Origin: Planctomycetota bacterium
GTDB taxonomy: Bacteria > Planctomycetota > UBA11346
Direction: 5' to 3'
DNA length: 64,000 nucleotides
Assembly: GCA_014193115.1 (NCBI GenBank)
Contig: BJHQ01000004.1
Span: 290,332 to 354,331 of the forward strand
The translations under genes and the position numbers were made by a program. Shown here piece by piece: positions 37,682-46,913 of this stretch (its first letter is position 1; each line of letters opens with the position of its first letter). The notes beneath the pieces were generated by a model. It did no database searches. It saw only the letters and a list, made by a program, of their open reading frames with translations, and was not told where the DNA came from.

Positions 37682-38993
37682 GGTCGTCAGGAGGCAGTTT
37701 TACCGGGGCCATCGGCGGATATTCGGTCCGCTTGCGACCGGGCTTCAGCACCCATGCGGCGATGCCCTCGGGATTGCCGGCGTAGATCCGGGCCACTTCC
37801 TGCAACGGCGGACCGACCAAGCGCTTGCTCGGCACATGGCAGGCACGGCACTTGAGTTTGAACACGGCTTCACCGCGATCGGTTGGTGCCGCGATCGCAC
37901 CTGCGCTGGACGATGCTTGACTAATCGGCGGAACTGCGCCCGGCTCGGCTGGTCCCAGCGGCGGCAGCTCGCCTCCGGCTCGGGCCAGCGCTGAGCGTTC
38001 GGCGTAGGCGTCGCGTGCGATGGCGAATCGGGCCTGATGCAGGGCCAGGGCCTCGTCGCGATACAGATGCCGGGCCGTGGCCATGAACAGCACGGTCAGG
38101 CCCAGGCTGGCGACGATCCACCAGAAACGTCGTCCGGGTCCTGGTAGTGCTGACGGCGCATCGATTTCCCGCCACATCCAATAGAGCGCCGGCAGCGCGA
38201 AGACGATGCCCAGGATCAGGGCGAGATGCAGCCGCAGGTTCAGGCCGACGCTGGGCAAGGTCATCAACACCAGCGGGCCGGCGATGAACTGGAGACCGCT
38301 GGTCGCGAGCGCGATGGCGTAGCCCTGTCGACGTAGGTCGGTCGTGGCGAGCCCGGGGATGGAAAACCCTGGCCGGGAGGTCCACCACGCCAACAGCAGG
38401 CCGCTGGCCGACACCGACGCGAGCATGAAATGGAGCCAGCGCGGCAGCACGTTGGCCAGCATCAGCGCATCGAAAAAACCGTGGATGTCGCGCCATTTCT
38501 CCGGGAACAGCATCAGGTTGATATTGGTCAGGAAGATCAGCGGAATGAAAAGCAGGATCGCCATCGCTGCGGCCAGGATCGTGATGTGCAGGCCGCGGTG
38601 CTGGGCCAACCGGTCCCATGAAAACTTGTGCAGATACAGCAGCAGGAATGCCGCTGTGACCAGGGGGATGATCAGGATCCAGACAGCGCCGGTCAGGAGG
38701 TTTGCCGAATAGAACGGCACCGTATACAGCAAGTTGATGCAGAGCAGGGGACCAACGCCAAGCACCACCGCCAGGCTTTTGGTCACCGTGATGATCCGGC
38801 AGATCGACCGGGCCAGCTGGTCATAGGCCGGCTCACGCAAGGCGCGGAACTGGTAGCCGAGAGCGATCAGACCGCCGCCGACCGTGACGTTGACGAAGAC
38901 GATGTGGAGGATGAAGAACAGCACCAGGAGCCCGGTGAGCGCAGGCTCGCTCAGCGGCAATGGCAGCGGCAGATCCTTGGGGCTGGGGTCCAT
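37602..38993 (-). CDS. CydA-like membrane protein with C-terminal cytochrome c domain (third gene of cytochrome operon)
   Basis: A 463-residue protein with about eight membrane segments and a soluble C terminus holding a single CxxCH (CRACHVPSKRLVGP, at about residue 382), with a distal Met likely in YPPMAP. The membrane part has His in FILHIVFVNVTVGG and PRWLHFMLASVSASGLLLAWW; the latter matches the position of the CydA haem b558 ligand region. It starts one base before the stop of the upstream gene (TGATG). I infer a haem-c-fused member of the bd oxidase-like superfamily, acting on soluble cytochrome. The end overlaps the desaturase fusion by 80 nt. Confidence 0.75.
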   Translation of the reverse strand: MDPSPKDLPLPLPLSEPALTGLLVLFFILHIVFVNVTVGGGLIALGYQFRALREPAYDQLARSICRIITVTKSLAVVLGVGPLLCINLLYTVPFYSANLLTGAVWILIIPLVTAAFLLLYLHKFSWDRLAQHRGLHITILAAAMAILLFIPLIFLTNINLMLFPEKWRDIHGFFDALMLANVLPRWLHFMLASVSASGLLLAWWTSRPGFSIPGLATTDLRRQGYAIALATSGLQFIAGPLVLMTLPSVGLNLRLHLALILGIVFALPALYWMWREIDAPSALPGPGRRFWWIVASLGLTVLFMATARHLYRDEALALHQARFAIARDAYAERSALARAGGELPPLGPAEPGAVPPISQASSSAGAIAAPTDRGEAVFKLKCRACHVPSKRLVGPPLQEVARIYAGNPEGIAAWVLKPGRKRTEYPPMAPVKLPPDDLKAVAEYVLRVGGSATAAAAPPPVRP

Positions 38994-40348
38994 CAGGGGG
39001 CCTTCCCGGCCACGGTGAGCGGCGAGCCGAGGGCGGCGAGCCAGGCGCCCAGAGCCTCGCGTTCGGTGTCATTCCCGGGGAATGGCGGCATGTAGAAACG
39101 GCTGTCGTGGATAGTGGCGATATAGGCAGCGATGGCGTCGGCATCCCACGGCGGCGGTCCATACATGGTGCGCAAGATCGCCCGCATGCCGTTGAGGCCA
39201 TCGACGGTGTGGCAAGTGGCGCAAGCCAGATCGAAGACCGTCCGACCGGCGACCAGGCGATTGCCGGCAGTGACCTGCCGCACCGGCGACCACGCCGCAT
39301 GGGCGAGGATCCCATCGCGCTGGAGCATCGGATAATCCTCAGCCCGGAACCGGTTGGCGTACAGATAGCCAGGCACGGACCAGGGCTTGCGGAGGAATTC
39401 ACGGGTGCGCTCGAACCAGCCCAGCTCCAGGCAGGTGGCGACCAGGGCGATCACCGCCAGGGTCAGTCCGATCCGTCGCGGGGCGATCACGGCCAGCGCC
39501 GCCACCGCGACCACGATCCCGGCCAGGCCGAGCAAGGTCCACAGCACCACGTATGATTGGGCAGCGGCTTGCTGGGTGGCGAGTGCGGTGGCGAGGTTCT
39601 GGGCCAGATCGGCGGGCACCGAGGCCCACCACCAGACCAGTCCGGCGGCGGCGAAGGGAAGGAAGACCAGGGTCCACAGGCCGCAGAACCGCACGGTGCG
39701 GTGGCGGAGATCCGAGTCGCGCTCGGTGAAGAGGACGCTCAACGCCAGGCCGACGCAGCCGGCCATGGCCAGGGCCAGGGGGGTGCGGAATGCGAGCTGG
39801 GGCAGATACGTCGGATTGAGCAAACCCGAGAACAGGCCGCGTTCGCTGGCCCAGCTGCCCGGAGTCAGCATGAAGCCGAGAATCGCGACGATGATCGCCA
39901 TCGTGATCCACGAAAAGGCTGCCAACGTCCAGCCGAGCCGGATGTGCGCCGCCTTGCGCGGTCCGGTCCACTGGTCCCAGGTCAGGTAATAGGCCAGGAT
40001 CAAGGCGACTTCGCTGATGAAGACCAGCCATTCGGTGAACCACGCCCAGAAGAACACCCGCAGCAGGCTGCCGATCGCCTCGGGATTGATCAGCGCCGTC
40101 GACAACCAGATGCCGACGCCGGTGAGGGCGCCGATCGTGGTGGTGAGCACGAAGGCCACGCCCATGAACCGTTTGGCCAACGCATCGCCGGCGGCATCGC
40201 CGCGTGCGGCCGCCTGACGTTCCAGGACCACGACCAGCGGGATGAAGCCAACCGCAAAGGCGTGATTGATCAGCACATGAAGGATCGCAATCACTGCGAT
40301 CAACGTCCGGTCGCCGAAATACGCCAGGTGGAACAGCGGGAAATCCAT
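38993..40348 (-). CDS. CydA-like membrane protein with C-terminal cytochrome c domain (second gene of cytochrome operon)
   Basis: A 451-residue protein whose first 340 residues carry about eight membrane helices. It resembles CydA of cytochrome bd oxidases: AILHVLINHAFAVGF (His near residue 25, corresponding to the high-spin haem b ligand), WAWFTEWLVFISEVALILAYYLTWDQW and NPTYLPQLAFRTPLALAMAG. The equivalent of the b558 His appears to be Arg here. A C-terminal domain has one CxxCH (CATCHTVDGLNG). The frame is open to 40849, but ATG 40348 gives a clean membrane N terminus. It lies 2 nt after the multihaem gene. Confidence 0.75.
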   Translation of the reverse strand: MDFPLFHLAYFGDRTLIAVIAILHVLINHAFAVGFIPLVVVLERQAAARGDAAGDALAKRFMGVAFVLTTTIGALTGVGIWLSTALINPEAIGSLLRVFFWAWFTEWLVFISEVALILAYYLTWDQWTGPRKAAHIRLGWTLAAFSWITMAIIVAILGFMLTPGSWASERGLFSGLLNPTYLPQLAFRTPLALAMAGCVGLALSVLFTERDSDLRHRTVRFCGLWTLVFLPFAAAGLVWWWASVPADLAQNLATALATQQAAAQSYVVLWTLLGLAGIVVAVAALAVIAPRRIGLTLAVIALVATCLELGWFERTREFLRKPWSVPGYLYANRFRAEDYPMLQRDGILAHAAWSPVRQVTAGNRLVAGRTVFDLACATCHTVDGLNGMRAILRTMYGPPPWDADAIAAYIATIHDSRFYMPPFPGNDTEREALGAWLAALGSPLTVAGKAP

Positions 40349-40350
40349 GG

Positions 40351-42597
40351 TCAGTGGCCTTCCGGATTCCACGGATGATCGGCGATGTCGCCGATCGAGC
40401 GCAGGTGCTGCCAGATCGCCTGGATCTGGGCTTTGCCGTCGCCGCCGAGGATGTCCGCCTGGGGTGACATGCCGTCGGGGAAGAACGCCGGCATGCGCGA
40501 TTCCGGATCGAACCGCTGCGGCATCAGAATCCAGCGCTTGAAGTGGTCGCCTTGCAGGCGGTGGGCCGACCAGGCCAGATTGATGCCCGGGGCCTCGAAC
40601 AGGCCGGTCGGTTGGGCATCGCCAACGGCATGGCAGCCGCTGCAGATGAATCCCTCCATGATGCGCAGGCCGGTTCCGGTCAGAGTAGGATCGACTGGAG
40701 ATTCCGCTGCGGTTTCCGGGGGCAATCCTGCGCTGGCCGCCAGGCCCTGGGCGAACTCCTTGGCCGCGGCGGGGAACCGCGGCATGCGCAGATGCAGCCA
40801 CTGGCGCGGGCGGTAGCGTAGGTGTCCAGCGAGCAGGGCGGCGGTCCACTCCGGCCGCAGTTTGTCTCCGGCGAAGGTCAGAGAGGGGGCCTTTTCATCG
40901 ATCGGAGGCGCGCTCGGCGGGTCCGCTTCGGGGGGAAGCGCCGCGAGGATCGCTGCCCGCCGTTCGGCTTGAAGCGATCGGGCCGGCTCGCGGCCATCAC
41001 GCTCATGGCAGGCGGCGCAGTTCAGGGCCTGTAACCGGCGCTCGGCGAATTCCATGGAATCCCGGCGCGCCAGCGAAGCGATCCCTGTGCTCAGGAATTC
41101 GCGCAGCGCGGTCCGATCATCGGGTGTCAACGCGAAGCGCGGCGCCGGCTCGGCCGGAACATCGGAAAGGCAGCCGGTCGTCGCACTCCGCACCGCCGCC
41201 AAGGGTTTGGCTCTGGTTAGCGGCTGCTTCAGGCCATCGAACTGGTGGCACGACACACAGCCAAACCGCTGCGCAGCGGCCTGGCCGCGGGACGCATCGC
41301 CAGTTGAAACCCCGTCCAACGGACGTTGCCCGGTGGACAGGACATATGCGGCCAGCGCCTTGGCCTCGTCAACGGTCAGGGCGAAATCGGGCATGCCGAT
41401 CCAGGCGAAATGGCGTGACGGCTGGCGCAGGAATTCGACCAGCGCCGCCGGATGCCATTTCGCGGCCACCCGGTCCAGCGCGTGGATCGATGCCCGGTCT
41501 CCAGCGGCTTCGTGGCACGACAGGCACGACAATTTTTCGTAGAGCCGGGCGCCAGCAACGATGGTTTCGCCGTCCGGCTCGGTCCAGGTCGCCGGAGTCC
41601 CGGACGCCGCCAACCAGGCTGCCAGGTCAGCGGCGGTGCGATCGCCAGCCTCGCCGGCTGGCAGCAGGTGCGGCATGGTGGTTCCCGGGCGCAGAGCCTG
41701 CGGATCGCGGATCCAGGCCGCCAACCACGCGGGTTTCAGACGCTCGCCGGCTTGGCGCAGATCGGGTGCGTCAGCGAGCAGCTCGGGCATGCCGGCTGAA
41801 CGATCGCCGTCGAGGGCATGGCAGGCGGTGCAGCGCAGGGTGCCGATCAGCTCCCGGCCGCGGCGTTGGCGCAGCGCCGCGGCCAAGGCGGTATCGCTAC
41901 GGCGACGGCTGAGCACCGCTGTCGGAACCGGCTCCAGGGGGATCGCAGTGGATTCCCAGAGCAGACGCAGGCGGGCGGCTCCGGTCGGTGGCGAGCGGTA
42001 GACGGCGCGGACCCGATTGCGTCCCTTTTCCAGCCGGACTTTTGGTGAGGTTGCGGTCAGGACCGGTCCATCCGCGGCCAGCACCTGCTTGCCATTGATC
42101 GTCAGGCGGAGGGTTCCGGCACCCTCGACGGTGAAGGTGAACTCCTCCCACAGATCCCTGCTGATCCAGCCCTCGAACACAGCGGTGAACGGACCAGGCG
42201 TGACGAACGGCGTGACAGCCGATCCGCTCGGCACGTGAAGAGCGATCTGGCGGGCCGGGCGACGATCGGCGGCGGAATCGGCGCCGGCCGGCGCCGTGAT
42301 CATGACCACACCCGGTTCAGCATCCGCATCGGCCGGCGGTTTGGCATCTGCGGCAACCGCCGCCTCGGGCCAGGTCGCCGCGCCGGTTGCGGTCGACAGC
42401 GCGGAGGCCGCCGTCGCTGAACCCACCGTTGTAGCGGAAGCTGTCTCCGGAGCCTTCGCCGCAACGGCGGACCGCGGCAACGGCAATCCGGGCCGATCAT
42501 GGGGAGCGAACAGCAGGCCGGCGCAGATCACCACGGCGACGACGGCGACGACCAGTCCGATGCCGGTCTGGATCCCACTGATCGGCGGGTCGCTCAT
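40351..42597 (-). CDS. Multihaem c-type cytochrome with PA14-like domain (first gene of cytochrome operon)
   Basis: A 748-residue protein with an N-terminal membrane anchor (residues 13-32, LVVAVVAVVICAGLLFA), an Ala-rich linker, a PA14-like beta domain at about residues 130-220 (FEGWISRDLWEEFTFTVEGA to RLRLLWES), and five haem c motifs: CTACH, CLSCH, CVSCH, CAACH and CSGCH, spread to the C terminus. It is therefore a membrane-tethered electron-transfer protein. Being first in an operon with two CydA-like subunits, it probably delivers electrons to or from them. The PA14 fusion suggests binding to surface glycan or another periplasmic partner. Confidence 0.83.
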   Translation of the reverse strand: MSDPPISGIQTGIGLVVAVVAVVICAGLLFAPHDRPGLPLPRSAVAAKAPETASATTVGSATAASALSTATGAATWPEAAVAADAKPPADADAEPGVVMITAPAGADSAADRRPARQIALHVPSGSAVTPFVTPGPFTAVFEGWISRDLWEEFTFTVEGAGTLRLTINGKQVLAADGPVLTATSPKVRLEKGRNRVRAVYRSPPTGAARLRLLWESTAIPLEPVPTAVLSRRRSDTALAAALRQRRGRELIGTLRCTACHALDGDRSAGMPELLADAPDLRQAGERLKPAWLAAWIRDPQALRPGTTMPHLLPAGEAGDRTAADLAAWLAASGTPATWTEPDGETIVAGARLYEKLSCLSCHEAAGDRASIHALDRVAAKWHPAALVEFLRQPSRHFAWIGMPDFALTVDEAKALAAYVLSTGQRPLDGVSTGDASRGQAAAQRFGCVSCHQFDGLKQPLTRAKPLAAVRSATTGCLSDVPAEPAPRFALTPDDRTALREFLSTGIASLARRDSMEFAERRLQALNCAACHERDGREPARSLQAERRAAILAALPPEADPPSAPPIDEKAPSLTFAGDKLRPEWTAALLAGHLRYRPRQWLHLRMPRFPAAAKEFAQGLAASAGLPPETAAESPVDPTLTGTGLRIMEGFICSGCHAVGDAQPTGLFEAPGINLAWSAHRLQGDHFKRWILMPQRFDPESRMPAFFPDGMSPQADILGGDGKAQIQAIWQHLRSIGDIADHPWNPEGH

Positions 42598-42655
42598 CGC
42601 GGTGGGATCAGCGGATCGCGATGCGCTGGCTGCACAATCCGATTCATCCGATGAA

Positions 42656-43519
42656 TTACTTTGGCTGGCTCAGGAAATTCGCCTGAGGCGCCGCCTGGGC
42701 GAGATTCGGCGTCGTATCGGCCGCGACCCTTCCGGCGCCCCACGACACCGCTCCCACCAACAGGTCAGTGAATCGCGGATTTGTCCAGACATCCTCGCGG
42801 TGGCCCAGGGCGGTGTAGAACACCCGGCCTGCGCCGTGGGTCCGAATCCAAGCAACGGGATAGTTCGGACGTTGGTACATCGCGCCTTTCATGCCGGCAG
42901 TGGTCAGAGTCAGCAACACATGCAGATCAGCAGGAAAATGCTTGAGCGCATACCACTCCTCCATGATGTCGGTGCCGTCCTTCGCAAAGCCGCCGATCCC
43001 GGGGAAGGCCGGATCCACGACCTGGACCGTGGCCTTCTGCTGGGCTCCATGGACGATGAATTCACCACCCAGCATCGCCACATGCGGATCAAGGCTGGGC
43101 ACGGCAGCCTTGGGATCCGGCTTGCTGTGAAAGGTGTCGCTGGCGCAGTGCAGGCCGATGAAGCCCCGCCCTGACGCCACCAGGTCGAGATACGCCTGCT
43201 TGCCGTCCGGCGGCATCGGTGGCTGCTGGTCACCGCCCGGCTTGGTCAGGTCGCCGGTGGTGTAGAACAACAGCACATCGAATGCCTTGAGGCGTTCAGT
43301 CGTGAAGTGGCCGCCATCCTTGGTGCAGGTGACTTGCCAGCCGTGCTTGGCGCCAAGGTCGATGCAAGTGCGATCGACGACGGACGGCTGATCGCCCTGG
43401 GGCTTGACCACCGGATGGATGAAGGTCTGGGAACGGGTGTAGACCAGGATCCGCACCGGCGCGGGGTCATCGCCGGCGGCAATCGCTGAAATGAACAAAA
43501 AAACAAGGAAGTTGCGCAT
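42656..43519 (-). CDS. ThuA-like domain protein, secreted
   Basis: A 287-residue exported protein with a signal peptide (MRNFLVFLFISAIAAGDDPAP). The ThuA/class I glutamine amidotransferase-like fold is visible in VRILVYTRSQTFIHP, FDVLLFYTTGDL, GRGFIGLHCASDTFHSK and PVAWIRTHGAGRVFYTALGHREDVW, the family signature. ThuA proteins are linked to trehalose use in rhizobia, and in PVC bacteria they accompany carbohydrate-degrading clusters. The frame is open upstream to 43699, but only the start at 43519 gives a signal peptide. It is divergent from the DUF1080 gene, and the 228-base gap probably holds promoters for both. Confidence 0.88.
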   Translation of the reverse strand: MRNFLVFLFISAIAAGDDPAPVRILVYTRSQTFIHPVVKPQGDQPSVVDRTCIDLGAKHGWQVTCTKDGGHFTTERLKAFDVLLFYTTGDLTKPGGDQQPPMPPDGKQAYLDLVASGRGFIGLHCASDTFHSKPDPKAAVPSLDPHVAMLGGEFIVHGAQQKATVQVVDPAFPGIGGFAKDGTDIMEEWYALKHFPADLHVLLTLTTAGMKGAMYQRPNYPVAWIRTHGAGRVFYTALGHREDVWTNPRFTDLLVGAVSWGAGRVAADTTPNLAQAAPQANFLSQPK

Positions 43520-43747
43520 GCCGTGGATCACTCTAGCAAGCAGGGCGAGCGGCAGAGGACCACTGGCGCAGTTCCAGAGGCGCCATCGGCGGGGCGAGTC
43601 GTTGGGCGCGCGCAGGCAGGTCGGAGATTGGAACATCTGAATGACGCACGGTTTACGGCAAATTTCCAGGTCCGTTGACGCTTTCCTGGCTGAAATCAAG
43701 CAACGGAAGCACGATCATCGCGTACAAGGGTCACCCCAGGAGCTTCC

Positions 43748-44479
43748 ATGCGCCCATTCCTGCTCGCCTGCTGCCTTATCGCTGCGTTTCCCCTCGCGGT
43801 CTTCGCCGCTGATCCAGCTGTGGCGCCGAACACGCTCAGCGACAGCGATAAAGCGGCTGGCTGGAAACTGCTCTTCGACGGTTCAACCACCGCTGGCTGG
43901 ACCAACTACAAATCGGAAACGATCAAACCCAATTGGGTGATCGACGATGGCGCCTTGCATCTCAAAGGTGGCGGAGGTGGCGATATCGCCACGACTGCCG
44001 AGTACGACAACTTTGAACTCAGCCTGGAATGGAAGATCTCGCCCGGTGGAAACAGCGGCATCATGTACCGCATCCCGCCCGCCGCGAAGAGCATCTATTC
44101 CGATGCGATCGAGATGCAGGTCCTCGACAATGCCGGTCATAAGGACGGCAAGAATCCCAAGACCTCAGCGGGCAGCGCGTATGCGCTGCTGGCTCCGTCG
44201 AAAGACGCGACCAAGCCGGTTGGGGAATGGAACGCGGTCAGAGTCGTAGCCGACGGCAAGCATATCGAACATTGGATGAATGGAGAGAAAATCGTGGATG
44301 TCATCATTGGCTCCGAGGCCTGGAACACGGCCAAGGCGGCTGGGAAATTCGCCAAGAACGAACAATTCGCGTCTGCGCCATCCGGCCGCATCGGACTCCA
44401 GGACCATGGGAATCTGGTGTGGTACCGCAATATCAAGGTCAGGTCGCTCCCCGGGAAATCCGACGCGCCGACGAAGTGA
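43748..44479 (+). CDS. DUF1080 (3-keto-disaccharide hydrolase) secreted protein
   Basis: A 243-residue exported beta-sandwich protein. The signal peptide is MRPFLLACCLIAAFPLAVFAADP. Canonical DUF1080 text follows: WKLLFDGSTTAGWTNYK, WVIDDGALHLKGGGGGDIATTAEYDNFELSLEWKIS, GNSGIMYRIP, and IGLQDHGNLVWYRNIKVR at the end. A good ribosome site (AGGAG) sits 6 nt upstream of ATG 43748. It is a closer match to the family consensus than the copy at 33844. A role in degrading oxidised disaccharides is known for some members and is only inferred here. Confidence 0.93.
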   Translation: MRPFLLACCLIAAFPLAVFAADPAVAPNTLSDSDKAAGWKLLFDGSTTAGWTNYKSETIKPNWVIDDGALHLKGGGGGDIATTAEYDNFELSLEWKISPGGNSGIMYRIPPAAKSIYSDAIEMQVLDNAGHKDGKNPKTSAGSAYALLAPSKDATKPVGEWNAVRVVADGKHIEHWMNGEKIVDVIIGSEAWNTAKAAGKFAKNEQFASAPSGRIGLQDHGNLVWYRNIKVRSLPGKSDAPTK

Positions 44480-44521
44480 TCCGCTCACCGGCCGATCGTG
44501 AACCATCCAGGAAAATCCAGC

Positions 44522-46852
44522 ATGTTCCGAAGCGTCTGCCTGATCCTGGCCGTTGCCGCGCTTGGCGCAGGCGAAGCCCGTAAAGGGACGGACTATGGTC
44601 CATTCCTGACCTATTCGATCGTCGGCCAATGGCCCAAAGGCAACACGGCGCCAAAGGGCATTGCCGTCCGTCTTGGCGATGACCAGGGCGGCATGTGCTT
44701 CGATACCGATCTGCTGCGCTGGCAGGCAGGGTGGACCGGTGGCTATCTGAAGCTCGTCGGCGTGACCTTCACCGGAGCCCACGGCGTGCCGGGACCGAGC
44801 CCGGAAGGACGGCAAGTCTTCGCCACCACGCCAACCCCGGGAATCGCGTCGCCAGCCGGTGATGTCAAGGATCCGCGCAGCGAACCGTTTGGCCCGCTGC
44901 CCACCGAGTGGGGCCGTTGGCAAGGACTGTACCTGCATGGCGACCAGGTGGTGCTGCATTACTCCGTCAACCAGGTTGAACTGCACGAATTGCCCGGCCT
45001 GGAAGGTCCAGGAACGATCTCGCGCACCATCCGCATCGGGGAACGCACCAAACCGATCACCCTCGTCATCGCCGAACTGCCGGGCGGAACCGGCGGAGTC
45101 GGCCCGGTTGGAGACGCCCCTGGCACCGATGCGCAAGGCGACGCCGGCCGGACCATGGCAGCTCTGGCTGGGAAATTGCCAGGAAAACCAGCCGGGAAAG
45201 ACGGCAAAGGCGGTACGCCAGAATCTCCCTATGTGCTCGGCGTGGGGCTGATCGGTGCGCCAGAGGGTGCAACCTGGTCAGTAAAGGACGCCCGTATCCA
45301 ACTCACGTTTCCCGCTGGAAAGGCAGCGGTCTGCAAATTGGTGCTGCACAGCCCCGACGCAGGCGAGTCTCTGTCCGGGCTCGCACCGTTTCTCAAGCCG
45401 GCAGCCGCGCTGGCCGATCCGCTGACCCTGACCAAGGGCGGACCGGCGCGGTGGGCTGAGACCATCACCACTCAAGGGTCCATGGGCGCCGACAGCGGTG
45501 CTGCGTATGTCGTCGATACCGTCACCTCGCCTGAAAAGAACCCATGGAAGGCCGGAACCCGCTGGGGCGGCTTCGATTTCTTCGCCGACGGCAAGCGCGC
45601 CGCGTTGTCGACTTGGGACGGCGATGTGTGGATCGTTTCCGGGCTCGGCGCGCAGTTCGGGCAATTCACCTGGAAACGCTACGCCACCGGTTTGTTCCAG
45701 GGCCTCGGCCTGAAAATCGTCGACGACCTGGTCTATGTCCATGGCCGCGATCAGATCACCCGGTTGAAGGACCTCGACGGCGACGGCGAGGCCGACAGCT
45801 ACGAAAATTTCTTCAATGGCATCCACGTCACTCCCAACTTCCATGAATTCGCCTTTGAATTGCAGACCGACGCCGCCGGGAACTTCTACTTCATCAAGGG
45901 CGGTCCGGTCCGTCCGGGCGGTCGCGGGTTCGAGACGATCAGCGAACACCACGGCTGCCTGTTCAAGTTGAGCAAGGACGGCAGCAAATTCGAGGTCATC
46001 GCCACCGGTTTCCGCGCGCCCAATGGCATCGGCGTCGGACCGGACGGGACGGTCACCACCGGTGACAACGAAGGCAGCTGGACTCCGAAATGCCGGCTCA
46101 ACTGGGTCAAACCCGGGGGATTCTATGGTGTGCCACCATTATCCCACCGCACCCCGCCGCCGACCGACTTCGACAAGCCGGTGCTGTGGTTCCCGAAAAA
46201 CATCAGTAATTCTGATGGCGGCCAGGGCTGGGTGACCGGCGGAAAATGGGGACCGCTTGATGGCCACCTGCTGCACAGCAGTTACGGCACTTGCATGATC
46301 TTCAACGTCATGCACGAAGTGATCGACGGCACCCGCCAGGGCGCCGTGGTCCGCATCCCGGTCAAACTCGATTCAGGAACGATGCGGCTGCGCTTCCATC
46401 CGCAGGATGGCCAACTCTATGCCGTTGGTCTGAAGGGTTGGCAGACCAGTGCGGGTCTTCAGGGAGCCTTCCAGCGGGTGCGCTATACCGGCAAGCCGGC
46501 GTATCTCGCCAAGGATCTGGCTGTGAAAAAAGACGGTTTTGAGATCACGTTCACCGATCCCCTTGATCCGGCCGAAACCAAGGCCGATTCCTTCAGCGTC
46601 TCGATCTGGGATTACAAGTGGACCGAAGCCTATGGCTGCGAGGATTTCAAGGTCAGCGACGGCACCAAAGGTCGGGACAAAATCGAGGTCACCGAAGCGA
46701 CCCTATCCAAGGACAACCGCACCTTGCGTCTGACCGTTCCCGGGCTCAAACCATGCTGGAACTACGTGATCACCGCCAAGCCGGCCTTCGCAGGAAACCC
46801 TAAACCGGTCGATCAGGAGATCTACGGAACGATCTATAACCTTGGGAAATAG
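44522..46852 (+). CDS. Secreted propeller protein (DUF6797/membrane-bound dehydrogenase type)
   Basis: A 776-residue exported protein. From ATG 44522, which has AGGAAA 8 nt upstream, it begins with a signal peptide (MFRSVCLILAVAALGAGEA); GTG 44498 is a weaker alternative. The first part (KGTDYGPFLTYSI, LRWQAGWTGGYLKLVGVTF) fits the DUF6797 region found in PVC proteins. A beta-propeller with NHL/PQQ-dehydrogenase-like repeats follows: FDFFADGKRAALSTWDGDVWIV, ITRLKDLDGDGEADSYENFFN and GFRAPNGIGVGPDGTVTTGDNEG. There is no cytochrome motif. Probably a periplasmic or surface sugar-processing or binding protein acting with the neighbouring DUF1080 and ThuA proteins. Confidence 0.82.
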   Translation: MFRSVCLILAVAALGAGEARKGTDYGPFLTYSIVGQWPKGNTAPKGIAVRLGDDQGGMCFDTDLLRWQAGWTGGYLKLVGVTFTGAHGVPGPSPEGRQVFATTPTPGIASPAGDVKDPRSEPFGPLPTEWGRWQGLYLHGDQVVLHYSVNQVELHELPGLEGPGTISRTIRIGERTKPITLVIAELPGGTGGVGPVGDAPGTDAQGDAGRTMAALAGKLPGKPAGKDGKGGTPESPYVLGVGLIGAPEGATWSVKDARIQLTFPAGKAAVCKLVLHSPDAGESLSGLAPFLKPAAALADPLTLTKGGPARWAETITTQGSMGADSGAAYVVDTVTSPEKNPWKAGTRWGGFDFFADGKRAALSTWDGDVWIVSGLGAQFGQFTWKRYATGLFQGLGLKIVDDLVYVHGRDQITRLKDLDGDGEADSYENFFNGIHVTPNFHEFAFELQTDAAGNFYFIKGGPVRPGGRGFETISEHHGCLFKLSKDGSKFEVIATGFRAPNGIGVGPDGTVTTGDNEGSWTPKCRLNWVKPGGFYGVPPLSHRTPPPTDFDKPVLWFPKNISNSDGGQGWVTGGKWGPLDGHLLHSSYGTCMIFNVMHEVIDGTRQGAVVRIPVKLDSGTMRLRFHPQDGQLYAVGLKGWQTSAGLQGAFQRVRYTGKPAYLAKDLAVKKDGFEITFTDPLDPAETKADSFSVSIWDYKWTEAYGCEDFKVSDGTKGRDKIEVTEATLSKDNRTLRLTVPGLKPCWNYVITAKPAFAGNPKPVDQEIYGTIYNLGK

Positions 46853-46913
46853 GCCGCCATTGCGATTTGCCCACGTCGACAACGGCGCGGATCGCACCGG
46901 GTAGACCGAAGCC

